Assembly (NCBI GenBank): GCA_023230925.1
Contig: JALNWK010000007.1
Coordinates: forward strand, 1 to 64,000
Direction of reading: 5' to 3'
Source: Limnochordia bacterium
Lineage (GTDB): Bacteria; Bacillota; Limnochordia; DUMW01
Length of the DNA: 64,000 nucleotides
The notes under the pieces were generated by a model. The model was not told the DNA's origin, ran no database searches, and was given only the letters and a program-made list of their open reading frames with translations. Of the stretch, positions 17,805-26,449 are shown piece by piece (position 1 is the stretch's first letter; each line of letters starts with the position of its first letter). The position numbers were made by a program, and so were the translations under genes.

Positions 17805-19791
17805 GGGAATCACCTTCCCCACCACTTGACATCCTTAATAATCCGCTCCGTAGTTCCTTGATCTGATCCCGAAGGATCGCGGCCCGTTCAAACTCTAGCT
17901 GCTGTGCCGCTTGGAACATCTGCTTTTCTAACTCTTTAATGTCTTTAGCCAAGATCTTAGGATCTGAGACTTCTGGCTTCGACTGTTTCTCCTCGGCAGG
18001 AACCTCACTGCCAACCCGCTCCCGTACCGCTTTTTTCACCGTTTGGGGTGTTATATTGTGTTCTTCGTTGTACTGCTGTTGAATGGCTCTTCGGCGGTTT
18101 GTCTCAGAGATCGCCCGTTCCATAGAATTGGTGATCCGATCCGCATACATAACCACCCGTCCATAGACATTACGGGCGGCCCGTCCGATGGTTTGAATCA
18201 GAGCCGTATCCGAGCGGAGAAAGCCCTCCTTATCCGCGTCCAGGATAGCAACTAAAGAGACTTCGGGCAGATCCAACCCCTCCCGCAACAGATTAATCCC
18301 CACTAAGACGTCAAACTCGCCTAGTCTGAGGTCCCTGATGATCTCGGTCCTAGTTAAGGCATCAATTTCAGAATGCAGATAGCGGACCCGAATCCCCATC
18401 TCATACAGATACTCGGTCAGAGCCTCTGCCATCTTAATCGTGAGCGTTGTCACCAACGCTCTTTCGCCCCTGGCAATCACAATGTTTAGCTCCTCAAGGA
18501 GATCATCAATCTGACCTTCCACCGGTTTGACTACCACCTCAGGATCCACCAATCCCGTGGGGCGAATGATCTGTTCGACCACTAAATCTGTCTGCTCCAG
18601 TTCATAGGGCCCGGGGGTAGCTGAGACAAATATGACTTGGTTAATGTGGGACTCAAACTCCGAAAAGGTCAGGGGCCGGTTATCCAAGGCAGAGGGTAGA
18701 CGAAAACCGAATTTCACTAGGGTCTCCTTTCGGGACCGATCCCCGGCATACATCCCCCGTACCTGGGGTATAGTCTGATGGGACTCATCAACTACCAACA
18801 GGAAATCCTTAGGGAAATAGTCCATCAAGGTCGTCGGGGTTTCACCGGATTGTCGCTGGGCCAGATGCCTTGAGTAATTCTCAATTCCTGTACAATACCC
18901 AACTTCCGCCAACATCTCTAGATCATATTCGGTACGCTGCTTTAGTCTTTGGGCTTCCAGCAGTTTACCTTGGTCATGCAGAATCTTCAGTTGCTCCTGA
19001 AGTTCAGCCTCGATGGAGGCAACTGCTTTTTTCATTTTCTCCTGGGTCGTGACAAAGTGACTTGCTGGGTAGATTGCAATCTTGGATCTTTCCCCAATAA
19101 CCTCTCCGGTAATGGGATCAACCTCGTTGATACGATCTACCTCATCACCAAACAGCTCTATGCGGATAATGTTCTCATTATACACCGGGATAATCTCTAT
19201 TACATCCCCCCGGACCCGAAAGGTACCGCGCTGAAACCCAATGTCGTTTCGATCATATTGTATGTCCACCAGCCGACGTAGGATCTGTTCTCGGTCCCGG
19301 CATTGGCCGTGTTCTAAGGATAGGGTCAACCCAACGTAATCCTCCGGCGAACCAAGCCCGTAGATACAAGATACGCTGGCCACAATAATGACATCCCTTC
19401 GTTCAAAAAGAGAACTGGTGGCCGCATGGCGTAACCGATCAATCTCCTCGTTAATTGATGCATCTTTTTCGATATAGGTATCGCTCTGAGGAACGTAAGC
19501 CTCCGGCTGATAGTAATCGTAGTAGCTTACAAAATAATGGACTGCATTGTGGGGAAAAAATTCCCTGAATTCGCCATATAGCTGAGCGGCCAACGTCTTG
19601 TTGTGAGCCATTACTAACGTTGGCTTCTGCACCCTGGCAATCACCTGAGCAATAGTATAGGTCTTACCTGTACCCGTGGCTCCAAGTAGAATCTGAGCCC
19701 TCTTACTAGCTAAGATGTTGCTACTTAGTTTTTCAATTGCCTGGGGCTGGTCTCCCCGGGGTATAAAATCAGAAACCATCGTAAATTCCAT
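17797..19791 (-). CDS. uvrB: UvrABC excinuclease subunit B
   Basis: 664 aa. It is the helicase-like subunit that verifies damage and loads UvrC. Seen: Walker A GATGTGKTYT, the beta-hairpin region YYDYYQPEAYVP, DEAD-type box VVDESH, FVSATPG, helicase motifs IGRAARN and VGINLLREGLDLPEV, and a C-terminal UVR motif (LEFERAAILRDQIKEL). The ATG at 19791 is chosen because the protein then begins near the family start; a longer reading adds 55 unlikely residues. GGAGG is 16 bases upstream, rather far. It leads the uvrBAC-HAD operon. Confidence 0.96.
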   Translation of the reverse strand: MEFTMVSDFIPRGDQPQAIEKLSSNILASKRAQILLGATGTGKTYTIAQVIARVQKPTLVMAHNKTLAAQLYGEFREFFPHNAVHYFVSYYDYYQPEAYVPQSDTYIEKDASINEEIDRLRHAATSSLFERRDVIIVASVSCIYGLGSPEDYVGLTLSLEHGQCRDREQILRRLVDIQYDRNDIGFQRGTFRVRGDVIEIIPVYNENIIRIELFGDEVDRINEVDPITGEVIGERSKIAIYPASHFVTTQEKMKKAVASIEAELQEQLKILHDQGKLLEAQRLKQRTEYDLEMLAEVGYCTGIENYSRHLAQRQSGETPTTLMDYFPKDFLLVVDESHQTIPQVRGMYAGDRSRKETLVKFGFRLPSALDNRPLTFSEFESHINQVIFVSATPGPYELEQTDLVVEQIIRPTGLVDPEVVVKPVEGQIDDLLEELNIVIARGERALVTTLTIKMAEALTEYLYEMGIRVRYLHSEIDALTRTEIIRDLRLGEFDVLVGINLLREGLDLPEVSLVAILDADKEGFLRSDTALIQTIGRAARNVYGRVVMYADRITNSMERAISETNRRRAIQQQYNEEHNITPQTVKKAVRERVGSEVPAEEKQSKPEVSDPKILAKDIKELEKQMFQAAQQLEFERAAILRDQIKELRSGLLRMSSGGEGDSRG

Positions 19792-19958
19792 CGTATTCGC
19801 CAGCCGTCCTCCTACTATGTGTAGTATTGGTCTATTCAAAAGGCATCTATAAAGAAGCCCATCACCCAGACATTTTACCATACTGCATGCCCACAGTCCA
19901 AGGCAAGGACACCTTTTCAAGGCCTTTCGCATAGCCATGTTCTGCCTGTCCGTCAACT

Positions 19959-19987
19959 ATTATCGCACATATGTTCGTACCGGGCAA
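19959..19987 (-). promoter_or_regulatory. uvrB promoter with LexA-like box
   Basis: On the minus strand TTGCCC (19982-19987) and GATAAT (19959-19964) are 17 bases apart. Between them lies CGAACATATGTGCG (19964-19977), matching 12 of 14 positions of the B. subtilis LexA box. Position and target gene agree with SOS control of uvrBA known in Bacillus. Confidence 0.65.
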
Positions 19988-20080
19988 GGGTCAAAGAGAC
20001 GTCCACCCATATCCCTTACGTATCGAGTTATCCATCGTACTAAACAACCCGAGCAGCTAATACCGATAATGTTAGCCAGG

Positions 20081-20109
20081 TTGACGATACGGCAGTAAAA
20101 CCCTAAACT
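20081..20109 (+). promoter_or_regulatory. Promoter of the LacI-family regulator
   Basis: TTGACG (20081-20086) and TAAACT (20104-20109) are 17 bases apart, 55 bases upstream of the ATG at 20164. Confidence 0.5.
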
Positions 20110-20163
20110 AAAGGTGAGTCATATCCGGAAACACCTGATATAGATCAAAATGAGGTCATTTCC

Positions 20164-21180
20164 ATGACAACTATCAAGGATATCGCCAAAATTGCCGGGG
20201 TGTCTCCCGCAACCGTCTCCCGTGCTCTCGGCGGGTATGGATATGTGAAGGACAGTACACGTCGACGGATTCAAGAGGTGGCTGACCAGCTTGGCTACCA
20301 TCCCAATGCCTTAGCCCGGAGTATGGTCACACGATCAACCCAGACCATTGGTTTGATTATCTCCGATATCGCCAACCCATTTTTCCCCGAAGTTGTACGG
20401 GGGATTGAGGACACTGCGCATCAGAAAGGCTTTACGGTCATTCTCTGTAACAGCGACGAAGACAGTGAGAAAGAGAGGACCTACATTGATGTGTTGATGG
20501 CAAAAAGAGTCGATGGCCTGATCATAGCTAGCACCGCTGCAAACGCCCAACACCTGCTACAATTGAAGGAGAGGAACCTGCCCCTAGTCCTATTGGATCG
20601 AAGTTTCGGTGAGGGTAATGTCGATACAGTTAAAGTGGACAATACCCTCGGAGCCTTTCAAGCAGTAAATCATCTGATTGAATTGGGGCATAGACGAATC
20701 GGCATCATAACTGGACCTGATCGTATTCCAACAGCGCGGGAACGACTTGCAGGGTATGAGCATGCTCTAAAACAGCACTCAATCCATCTTGAGCCTAGGT
20801 TCATTGTCAAAGGAGACTTCAAAGAAGAAGATGCGTACATGGGTGTGAAATACCTGATGGATCTTGAGCGTCCTCCTACTGCCCTGTTTACCGCAAATAA
20901 CCGAACTACAACCGGTGCCCTTACCGCGATTTGGGAACTCGGTCTTCATATCCCGGATGAGCTTTCGGTCATTGCCTTTGACGACCTACCATGGATGCAG
21001 CTTCTGCAGCCTCAGCTTTCTGTTATACAGCAACCTACCTACGAGCTCGGGGTAACTGCCGCAGAACTACTCTTTAAGAGACTAATGAGCGATACTCCAC
21101 AGAAAAGCCAGTTACTACAGCTTAATTCAAAGCTGGTACTTCGCAATTCCTGCGGTCCGCCCCGCGAGCAAACTCCTTAG
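20164..21180 (+). CDS. LacI-family transcriptional regulator
   Basis: 338 aa, full length. Residues 1-50 form the LacI HTH (TTIKDIAKIAGVSPATVSRAL) and the hinge helix (PNALARSM). The rest is the periplasmic-binding-protein-like effector domain (IGLIISDIANPFFPEVVRGIEDTA; TALFTANN; VIAFDDLPWMQLL). It should bind a sugar and repress or activate nearby sugar genes. It is encoded convergently with the lipoprotein/barrel/binding-protein genes and is the obvious candidate for the palindromes at 26029-26051 or 26178-26194, though no other copy of those sites was seen. Confidence 0.92.
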   Translation: MTTIKDIAKIAGVSPATVSRALGGYGYVKDSTRRRIQEVADQLGYHPNALARSMVTRSTQTIGLIISDIANPFFPEVVRGIEDTAHQKGFTVILCNSDEDSEKERTYIDVLMAKRVDGLIIASTAANAQHLLQLKERNLPLVLLDRSFGEGNVDTVKVDNTLGAFQAVNHLIELGHRRIGIITGPDRIPTARERLAGYEHALKQHSIHLEPRFIVKGDFKEEDAYMGVKYLMDLERPPTALFTANNRTTTGALTAIWELGLHIPDELSVIAFDDLPWMQLLQPQLSVIQQPTYELGVTAAELLFKRLMSDTPQKSQLLQLNSKLVLRNSCGPPREQTP

Positions 21181-21261
21181 TATACGACAAGTAACTCGAT
21201 GGCAATACTCCGGTGGGTTTTTGAACAGTAAGATCAAGGTTCACCCAAGCAGACTTATATA

Positions 21262-21297
21262 ACGCGGGCCAGCTAAGCATAGGCTTCCGACCCGCGT
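21262..21297. terminator. Convergent-gene hairpin
   Basis: ACGCGGG (21262-21268) pairs with CCCGCGT (21291-21297); the loop contains AAGC/GCTT. It lies between the stops of the convergent lacI-type and lipoprotein genes. There is no good T-run on either strand, so it is a weak bidirectional terminator candidate. Confidence 0.4.
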
Positions 21298-21326
21298 CAT
21301 TCTCAAGGAAAACAAGGAAGACTGTC

Positions 21327-22163
21327 CTATAGTGTTTCAATCAATTCAAAGCAATCAATACCGGCACCGATTCCATCCGGAAACGTCTCCTGATTTCCGA
21401 TTATGGTCATCCGTAACCGATGTTCTCCTTCGCATAAATCAACCTGACCGACATCAACCCGAGTCATTCCGATCTGCGGCGAATAGCTATCCCACGTACC
21501 GACTAATTCCCCATCGATAGACAGCTCCACAATCCCGTAGTTAACAGCAGTTGTAAAGGTGACGATGAGAGCGAATGGTCTTTCGGGTTCTCCCGCAGGT
21601 ACGCGAAATGTCCCCTCCACCCAGCCGCCGATCACTGCATCATGCATCCAGAGTTGGTGGCCACCGCTCCAATTGAGGGGAGCCCAGGGTTGCCAAGGTT
21701 CTTCGAACCACCCCATGTCCTGGACGTCCCAACGTGCGCCACTGCATGTAACGTTATACAGGCTTTCGCCTTCGTAGAACCATAGTCGGCGGGGCGGAAA
21801 TGAAAAGTCCATCCGTTGCGATCCGTCTTTGAAACTAAGGGGCACCAGTACTTCTTCCTGCGCGATTACGGTCTCATCGGCAAGAGTAAATGTGGCCCGG
21901 TAGTTGCCCGCAGTCACCTTCGGAAAACAGTACATTCCGTCCTCGTTTGTGATCACACCAAAAGAAGCCCCTCCACCCAGGGGAGTAAACGTAACGCTGA
22001 CATTAGTCCAAGGCGTCTCATCCTTTGAATTACTAACTCGCCCGATTAGCTCACCTTGAATCCGCGTTATGGGCATAGTAAGACAGCCGCTCATCAACAC
22101 TGCGATCAATAGGGTCCCCAGCAAAAATAGTCGTTTCCTCCAGTTATTCACCACTTCATTCAC
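21327..22163 (-). CDS. Putative lipoprotein with carboxypeptidase-regulatory-like domain
   Basis: 278 aa. A positively charged start (NNWRKRLF), a hydrophobic stretch and MSGC form a lipoprotein signal. Residues about 35-110 resemble the CarboxypepD_reg/CnaB-like beta-sandwich (GELIGRVSNSKDETPWTNVSV...TNEDGMYCFPKVTAGNYRATF). The remaining 160 residues are Trp-rich beta structure (WQPWAPLNWSGG; VEGTFRVPAGEP; GEHRLRMTI) similar to carbohydrate-binding modules. It starts seven bases after the beta-barrel gene ends, so the two are almost certainly co-transcribed and may work together in glycan capture at the cell envelope. Confidence 0.65.
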   Translation of the reverse strand: MNEVVNNWRKRLFLLGTLLIAVLMSGCLTMPITRIQGELIGRVSNSKDETPWTNVSVTFTPLGGGASFGVITNEDGMYCFPKVTAGNYRATFTLADETVIAQEEVLVPLSFKDGSQRMDFSFPPRRLWFYEGESLYNVTCSGARWDVQDMGWFEEPWQPWAPLNWSGGHQLWMHDAVIGGWVEGTFRVPAGEPERPFALIVTFTTAVNYGIVELSIDGELVGTWDSYSPQIGMTRVDVGQVDLCEGEHRLRMTIIGNQETFPDGIGAGIDCFELIETL

Positions 22164-22170
22164 CCTCCTT

Positions 22171-23678
22171 TTAAAACCCCACCGAGTAGCTTATCTTAAC
22201 AAAGCTTTGATTTCTAAGCCCTGGAACGTCTGAAAAGACCTTGACACCTTCAGCCCTAATTCCCCCGATGGTCGTGTACACAGCACCAACCCGTGTTGAA
22301 CTCGTAGTGTTATCCTTACCCTGCGTCGATGAATACTCCAGATATGGACGAAGCTTAGACCATTTAGTCGATGAGGGAGCAGCATCCAGCCGAATCCTAT
22401 GTCGGATCGTCCGGTTGTCTTCTGCTCGCACATCAAGTCCGCCTTGATAGCCAAAGTCCAGTTTACCGGAATCAAGGGTCCACTCCTTGTAGAGCCCTAG
22501 GTCGTATCGATCTCGGGTCTTGTTCACAGCCTCGGCGGAATCATGCCGATAGTCTAAAGTTACCCGATACCCCTCGACCTTCCATTCTAGACGCCCTATG
22601 CTTGCCGTGGTATCCTCCAAAGGCCTAATCCATTCACCGCCGGGACCTTTCCAATTCGGATCCCACCAGGGGACAGGTCGGGCTAAGAACCGTTCATAGC
22701 GAAGATTTAGATCAGACGAAAGCTTCTGCGGCCAACTGGTACTCCAGTTGACCTGTGCGTAGGCACCCTTCTCCCCCGCATATTTTTCCATCGGATCATC
22801 AATATTGCCCCAACCAAATTCCCACCATTCAAACTTTTTGTACGGTGGGTTAAACTCCGGGTTGTAGTCCCGCCAACCAACGTCAACCCGTGCCCCGTTT
22901 TGTAAGGAGTGCGTTAGGTCTACCTGTATGGCACTACTTGTCTTCTTCTCGGCATCCTGTGCCAATCTTTCTTCTTGTGAGGCAGCAAAACCCGATAAGG
23001 TACCCTTAGTCTGAGCAAGAGTTCCATTCCATCGGAACAAAGATACCCTATTATAGCGCTGGGCTGGTGTCACTAGATACTTATGTAGGTCAGCAGGATC
23101 CTCAACAATTGAGTAACGCGCGTTCCCTGACATGACGAAGCTCAGGTCCCAGTTATCCACTAAACGTTGAATCTGGATACCACCCATATACTCATTGATA
23201 TTCGTGTCAATGATTCCAGCAAGGGCATTCACCCGAAAACCCCACAATTGGGCTCCTTCCATGGCTACTCCCCGTTCCCATGCCTGGAAGGCTACTGGAT
23301 CCCATCCAACGAAAATACGATGCCCGGCAAAGATATCCATTCTCGGGGCCCCAGTATAAAGCCAATCAGTCCACCTGAACCGAACTTCTTCTAAGACTGG
23401 CTGGAGGTGTCCGCCTAACCTACCTCCGTCCAGGAATTGGAATTGGTGGTCCAGTAACAACTCAGCATCCACCAGTTTTACTTTCGCAAAAAAGGGCCCC
23501 CCCAGATGTCCGTAAACAGCCGGAGTCGATGTATAGGTCGAATTGTCTCCAAAGGGGTCCATGTAACATCGATTCCATAGTCACCATATACCTTAAAAGC
23601 GGCAGCCACCGGCACTGTTGCACCAATGGCCAGAGCTAAAACAACTAACCAGGTCAATAAACACCAATTTGCTTTCAA
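22171..23678 (-). pseudogene. Secreted beta-barrel protein, putative outer-membrane channel, frameshifted in this sequence
   Basis: The gene is split between two frames. From 23678 (TTGAAAGCGAGG context reversed, GGGAGG site) a signal peptide MKANWCLLTWLVVLALAIGA is followed by FKVYGDYGIDVTWTP. From there the second frame continues as FGDNSTYTSTPAVYGHLGG and runs to 22171. Adding one base to the CCCC run at 23554-23557 joins both into about 502 residues reading ...DVTWTP-FGDNSTYT. The body is made of repeated amphipathic strands with many Trp, Tyr and Arg, and it ends in Y-S-V-G-F, the outer-membrane signature. It follows the binding-protein gene and precedes the lipoprotein gene. This is either a real single-base deletion or a sequencing error in a homopolymer. 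Confidence 0.65.
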
Positions 23679-23934
23679 TGAACGCTCCCTCCTTAGTCTT
23701 GTACCTTAGCTTCTGCTTGCGGTGCTTCTTAAAGAAACCTAAGGATCAGTGCAAAACCATTAGGAACAGAATCTTTGGAGGACCCTGACCGCCACTGCGT
23801 ACATACTTGGTGATTCGCCTACAAAAAAACATACTCTGCCCCCACCTAGTACTCTAAACTAGCTTCCTCAGTACTATCACCAATGCCAACTCTCCCAGAA
23901 GCACTCTCGATTTTCATCAAGGCTACCATGTGTT

Positions 23935-23993
23935 GGGTTTTGAGCGCATGTTAAGAAATACCCGTTACGGGACACTCAACATGCGCTGAACCC
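23935..23993 (-). repeat. Intercistronic stem-loop after the binding-protein gene
   Basis: AGCGCATGTT (23943-23952) pairs with AACATGCGCT (23978-23987), extended by GGGT/ACCC outside and a CCCGT/ACGGG hairpin inside. No T-run follows. It lies just after the stop at 23998, where such structures often protect the mRNA of an abundant binding protein from 3' decay. The rest of 23679-23934 has no gene I can see. Confidence 0.5.
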
Positions 23994-23997
23994 GCGT

Positions 23998-25947
23998 TTA
24001 CTCCGTCACAATCTCCCACTCACTAAAGGTGGTAAGTCCAATGGTCGCTGCACGGTGTGAAGTCGATGCTAACCCAACTAATACCTTGTCCGGAAAGTCG
24101 ATATAGTCGATAGTAGCCAATGTGGTCCATAGCTCTTTGTCTGTGGACATTTGTCCCACAATACTGTCTCCTCGACGAATCAGTTTGAAATACACAGGTT
24201 TATCGTTTGTCCACGGCGTACTTAATACCTGAGCTGTCGGTTCACCCGCGGTTATCCTTTCCTGTACAGTAATCCCGTTCATATGGGTGCCTAAGATGGC
24301 AATGTTAGGAGCGATGGTATTTGCCGCAGCTCTAATCATGATCCCAGATTTTGCCCAAACATCCGTGTCGGGAACGGACATAAGACGCACTGTCGCTTCG
24401 AAATCGCCTTCTATCTCCTGATAGGCAAAACCAAAACCGTCCTGAAAGCCCCAAAGATCCGCACCAGCTGCCTTTATCAGTAAGCTTCCATCCTTTTGAG
24501 CAACGGCATCCCCAGCCTCAGATGTATTGATATCTCGATAGATCCACGACTGATCTGCCCACTCGATGGTTTTTACAACTGGTCCTTGAGCTGTTGATGC
24601 CAACACACGGTTCAGGCGCTCAATCGCTTCCTTCCAGGTAGGCCCTACCGGGCGGTTTTGGTCAAGGATGCGGACATAGGCATCATAGAGAATGCTATCA
24701 GCCGCCACCGGTTCTGAGTAGATAACTTCAGGATAGGCATATGGTCCGGCATCAGTAAATACATGAACGTCTACATCATATGCTTGTGTATTCAATTCAC
24801 GCATCACATCTATATACGTTGGGGCTATAGCGCGATGGGCAGGCTGTAACGCAACGTATTTCGCCATGATCTCATTGGCAACTGGCCCCGCTAGAAACTT
24901 CACAAGAGCATAGGCTTCTTCCAGATGCTGCGTGTTCTTATTGATCGCATACGCATCAGTAGTAGCCAAAGTAGCACGCTCACCGGCTGGCCCTAGAGGC
25001 ATCGGAAACACATTCCATTCAAAAGGTATTTTGGAGGTCCCGTCACTTTTCGATCCGAGGCAAACCGTCAAATGCCAAGACCCAGACTCAGCAATCGCTG
25101 CATTACCGTCCATCCAACCCCAGATCTCCATCGGTACTTCAGGAGGAGGAATGACTTCATCTTCCCAACGAAGACGCTGCAGATACTCCAAAGCTTCAAT
25201 CGCGCCAAGATTATCTAGGGTACTGATGGTTTTCTCTTCATTCCCGTAAAAGTCAGAACCAGCTGCCTTCATCCAATAGTGGAGGTGATCGGGACGGGTC
25301 ATTGGTTTTGTGAATCCCCAGATATTTGGTATTCCATCCCCATCCAAGTCCTGGGTTAGTTTCTTCGTTAGCATGGCAAACTCATCCCAACCCATTGTGC
25401 TACGGTAATCTTGAGCCTCGGGTGGATGTATTCCCATGTAGTTAAACATGTCCGCATTGTAGTACAAGGCGATCGTTCCCAGGTATTGAGGAAGGGCGAA
25501 TATCCGTCCTTGGTGCTTCATTGCCTCAAGCTGAGGTGCCCAATAGGACTGCTGTATTTCCTCGAGAATACCTTCTCGTTCAAAAAGAGTAGTCAGATCG
25601 ACAAAGGCGCCTTGTCTACCGAGATTAATCATCCTAAAACCATATCCGTTAATGATATCGGGACCGCCTCCCCCGATCATCTGGACCGTTACTTGTTCTA
25701 GTGCCTCATCCGATGTTAGAAACACGATATCGACATAGGGATATTCCTTCTGAAATTCCTGTGTAAGGGCCTCGGTCCATAGAATATCCCCATAGTCCTG
25801 TATGACGTTAATATTGGGGTTACGTCCCCCTGACAATGCCACTTCAAGGGTAATCCGTTCAGACTCAGCAAACACCAATCCAGGTAGGACTATCACCCAC
25901 AGTAGTAAGGTAGTAATCAGCAATCGTAAAACATACCGCCAACGCAT
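23998..25947 (-). CDS. Extracellular sugar-binding protein fused to a DUF1349/LamG-like domain
   Basis: 649 aa. The signal peptide (RWRYVLRLLITTLLLWVIVLPGLVFA split by SPase I at VFA-ES) has no lipobox. Residues about 30-430 are a CUT1-type solute-binding protein (EFQKEYPYVDIVF; GGGPDIINGYG; LPQYLGTIALYYNADMF; DLDGDGIPNIWGF; AESGSWHL). After a linker, residues about 465-645 are a beta-sandwich (LWGFQDGFGFAYQEIEGDFEATVRL; WAKSGIMIRA; YFKLIRRGD; VLVGLASTSH) that matches DUF1349/LamG-like glucanase-type domains, which usually occur on glycosidases. So one protein may bind a free oligosaccharide and also hold the polymer. No permease genes are adjacent. Confidence 0.85.
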   Translation of the reverse strand: MRWRYVLRLLITTLLLWVIVLPGLVFAESERITLEVALSGGRNPNINVIQDYGDILWTEALTQEFQKEYPYVDIVFLTSDEALEQVTVQMIGGGGPDIINGYGFRMINLGRQGAFVDLTTLFEREGILEEIQQSYWAPQLEAMKHQGRIFALPQYLGTIALYYNADMFNYMGIHPPEAQDYRSTMGWDEFAMLTKKLTQDLDGDGIPNIWGFTKPMTRPDHLHYWMKAAGSDFYGNEEKTISTLDNLGAIEALEYLQRLRWEDEVIPPPEVPMEIWGWMDGNAAIAESGSWHLTVCLGSKSDGTSKIPFEWNVFPMPLGPAGERATLATTDAYAINKNTQHLEEAYALVKFLAGPVANEIMAKYVALQPAHRAIAPTYIDVMRELNTQAYDVDVHVFTDAGPYAYPEVIYSEPVAADSILYDAYVRILDQNRPVGPTWKEAIERLNRVLASTAQGPVVKTIEWADQSWIYRDINTSEAGDAVAQKDGSLLIKAAGADLWGFQDGFGFAYQEIEGDFEATVRLMSVPDTDVWAKSGIMIRAAANTIAPNIAILGTHMNGITVQERITAGEPTAQVLSTPWTNDKPVYFKLIRRGDSIVGQMSTDKELWTTLATIDYIDFPDKVLVGLASTSHRAATIGLTTFSEWEIVTE

Positions 25948-26028
25948 TACTCTCCCTCCTAATCTCTCTGATACTCACGTTGTACTTCCTGCTTTAAGCC
26001 ACCAGTTCACCTCCCTTAGCAGTTATTT

Positions 26029-26051
26029 GTGATAACGTTCTCAGTTATCAC
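26029..26051. promoter_or_regulatory. Palindromic operator candidate in the binding-protein leader
   Basis: GTGATAAC and GTTATCAC are perfect eight-base arms separated by GTTCTCA. The site is in the leader 82 bases upstream of the start at 25947, and downstream of the promoter at 26224-26252. Confidence 0.5.
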
Positions 26052-26177
26052 CGGATTTTATCTATGTTTGGTTCGCTAATGCACATGCTCACTAATCAGC
26101 TTCGATAATTTTCGTCCCCGACCATGACAAAAAAGTACCACTTATTATGAAGGCAACCAAAACCGATCTATAGGAGG

Positions 26178-26194
26178 CAATCACGCTAAACGAT
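26178..26194. promoter_or_regulatory. LacI-type operator candidate
   Basis: AATCACGCTAAACGATT is an imperfect palindrome (AATC/GATT with CG and GC steps) about 25 bases downstream of the expected transcription start. Its size and centre resemble LacI-family operators. Confidence 0.35.
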
Positions 26195-26223
26195 TATTAC
26201 ATATTCTGGGTTACGTTGACTTT

Positions 26224-26252
26224 ATTGTAACGGAATTGGTGACTTTAGTCAA
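26224..26252 (-). promoter_or_regulatory. Sigma-A promoter of the binding-protein operon
   Basis: On the minus strand TTGACT (26247-26252) and TACAAT (26224-26229) are 17 bases apart. The transcript would carry a leader of about 270 bases with both palindromes. The remaining gap to 26449 contains no gene I recognise. Confidence 0.7.
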
Positions 26253-26449
26253 GTAATTGTCGTAGTCTATTTACAGTTTTGGTGAAAAGGCGTAGAATGC
26301 GAAGATTGTACCGCAGCACGCATCTTACTATGACAAGAGAATTGTAAAGAAGCTGGCCGGTCTTGACGGGGACAGATACCTTTTGACTATGACTCAAGAA
26401 TCCACCAAGACCAGCTGACTAACAACGTCTTCGCTGGTACTGATCAACC

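Noticed and set aside
19792..19956. 55-residue extension of UvrB
   Set aside because: It lies in the leader after the LexA-boxed promoter and does not resemble UvrB N-termini.
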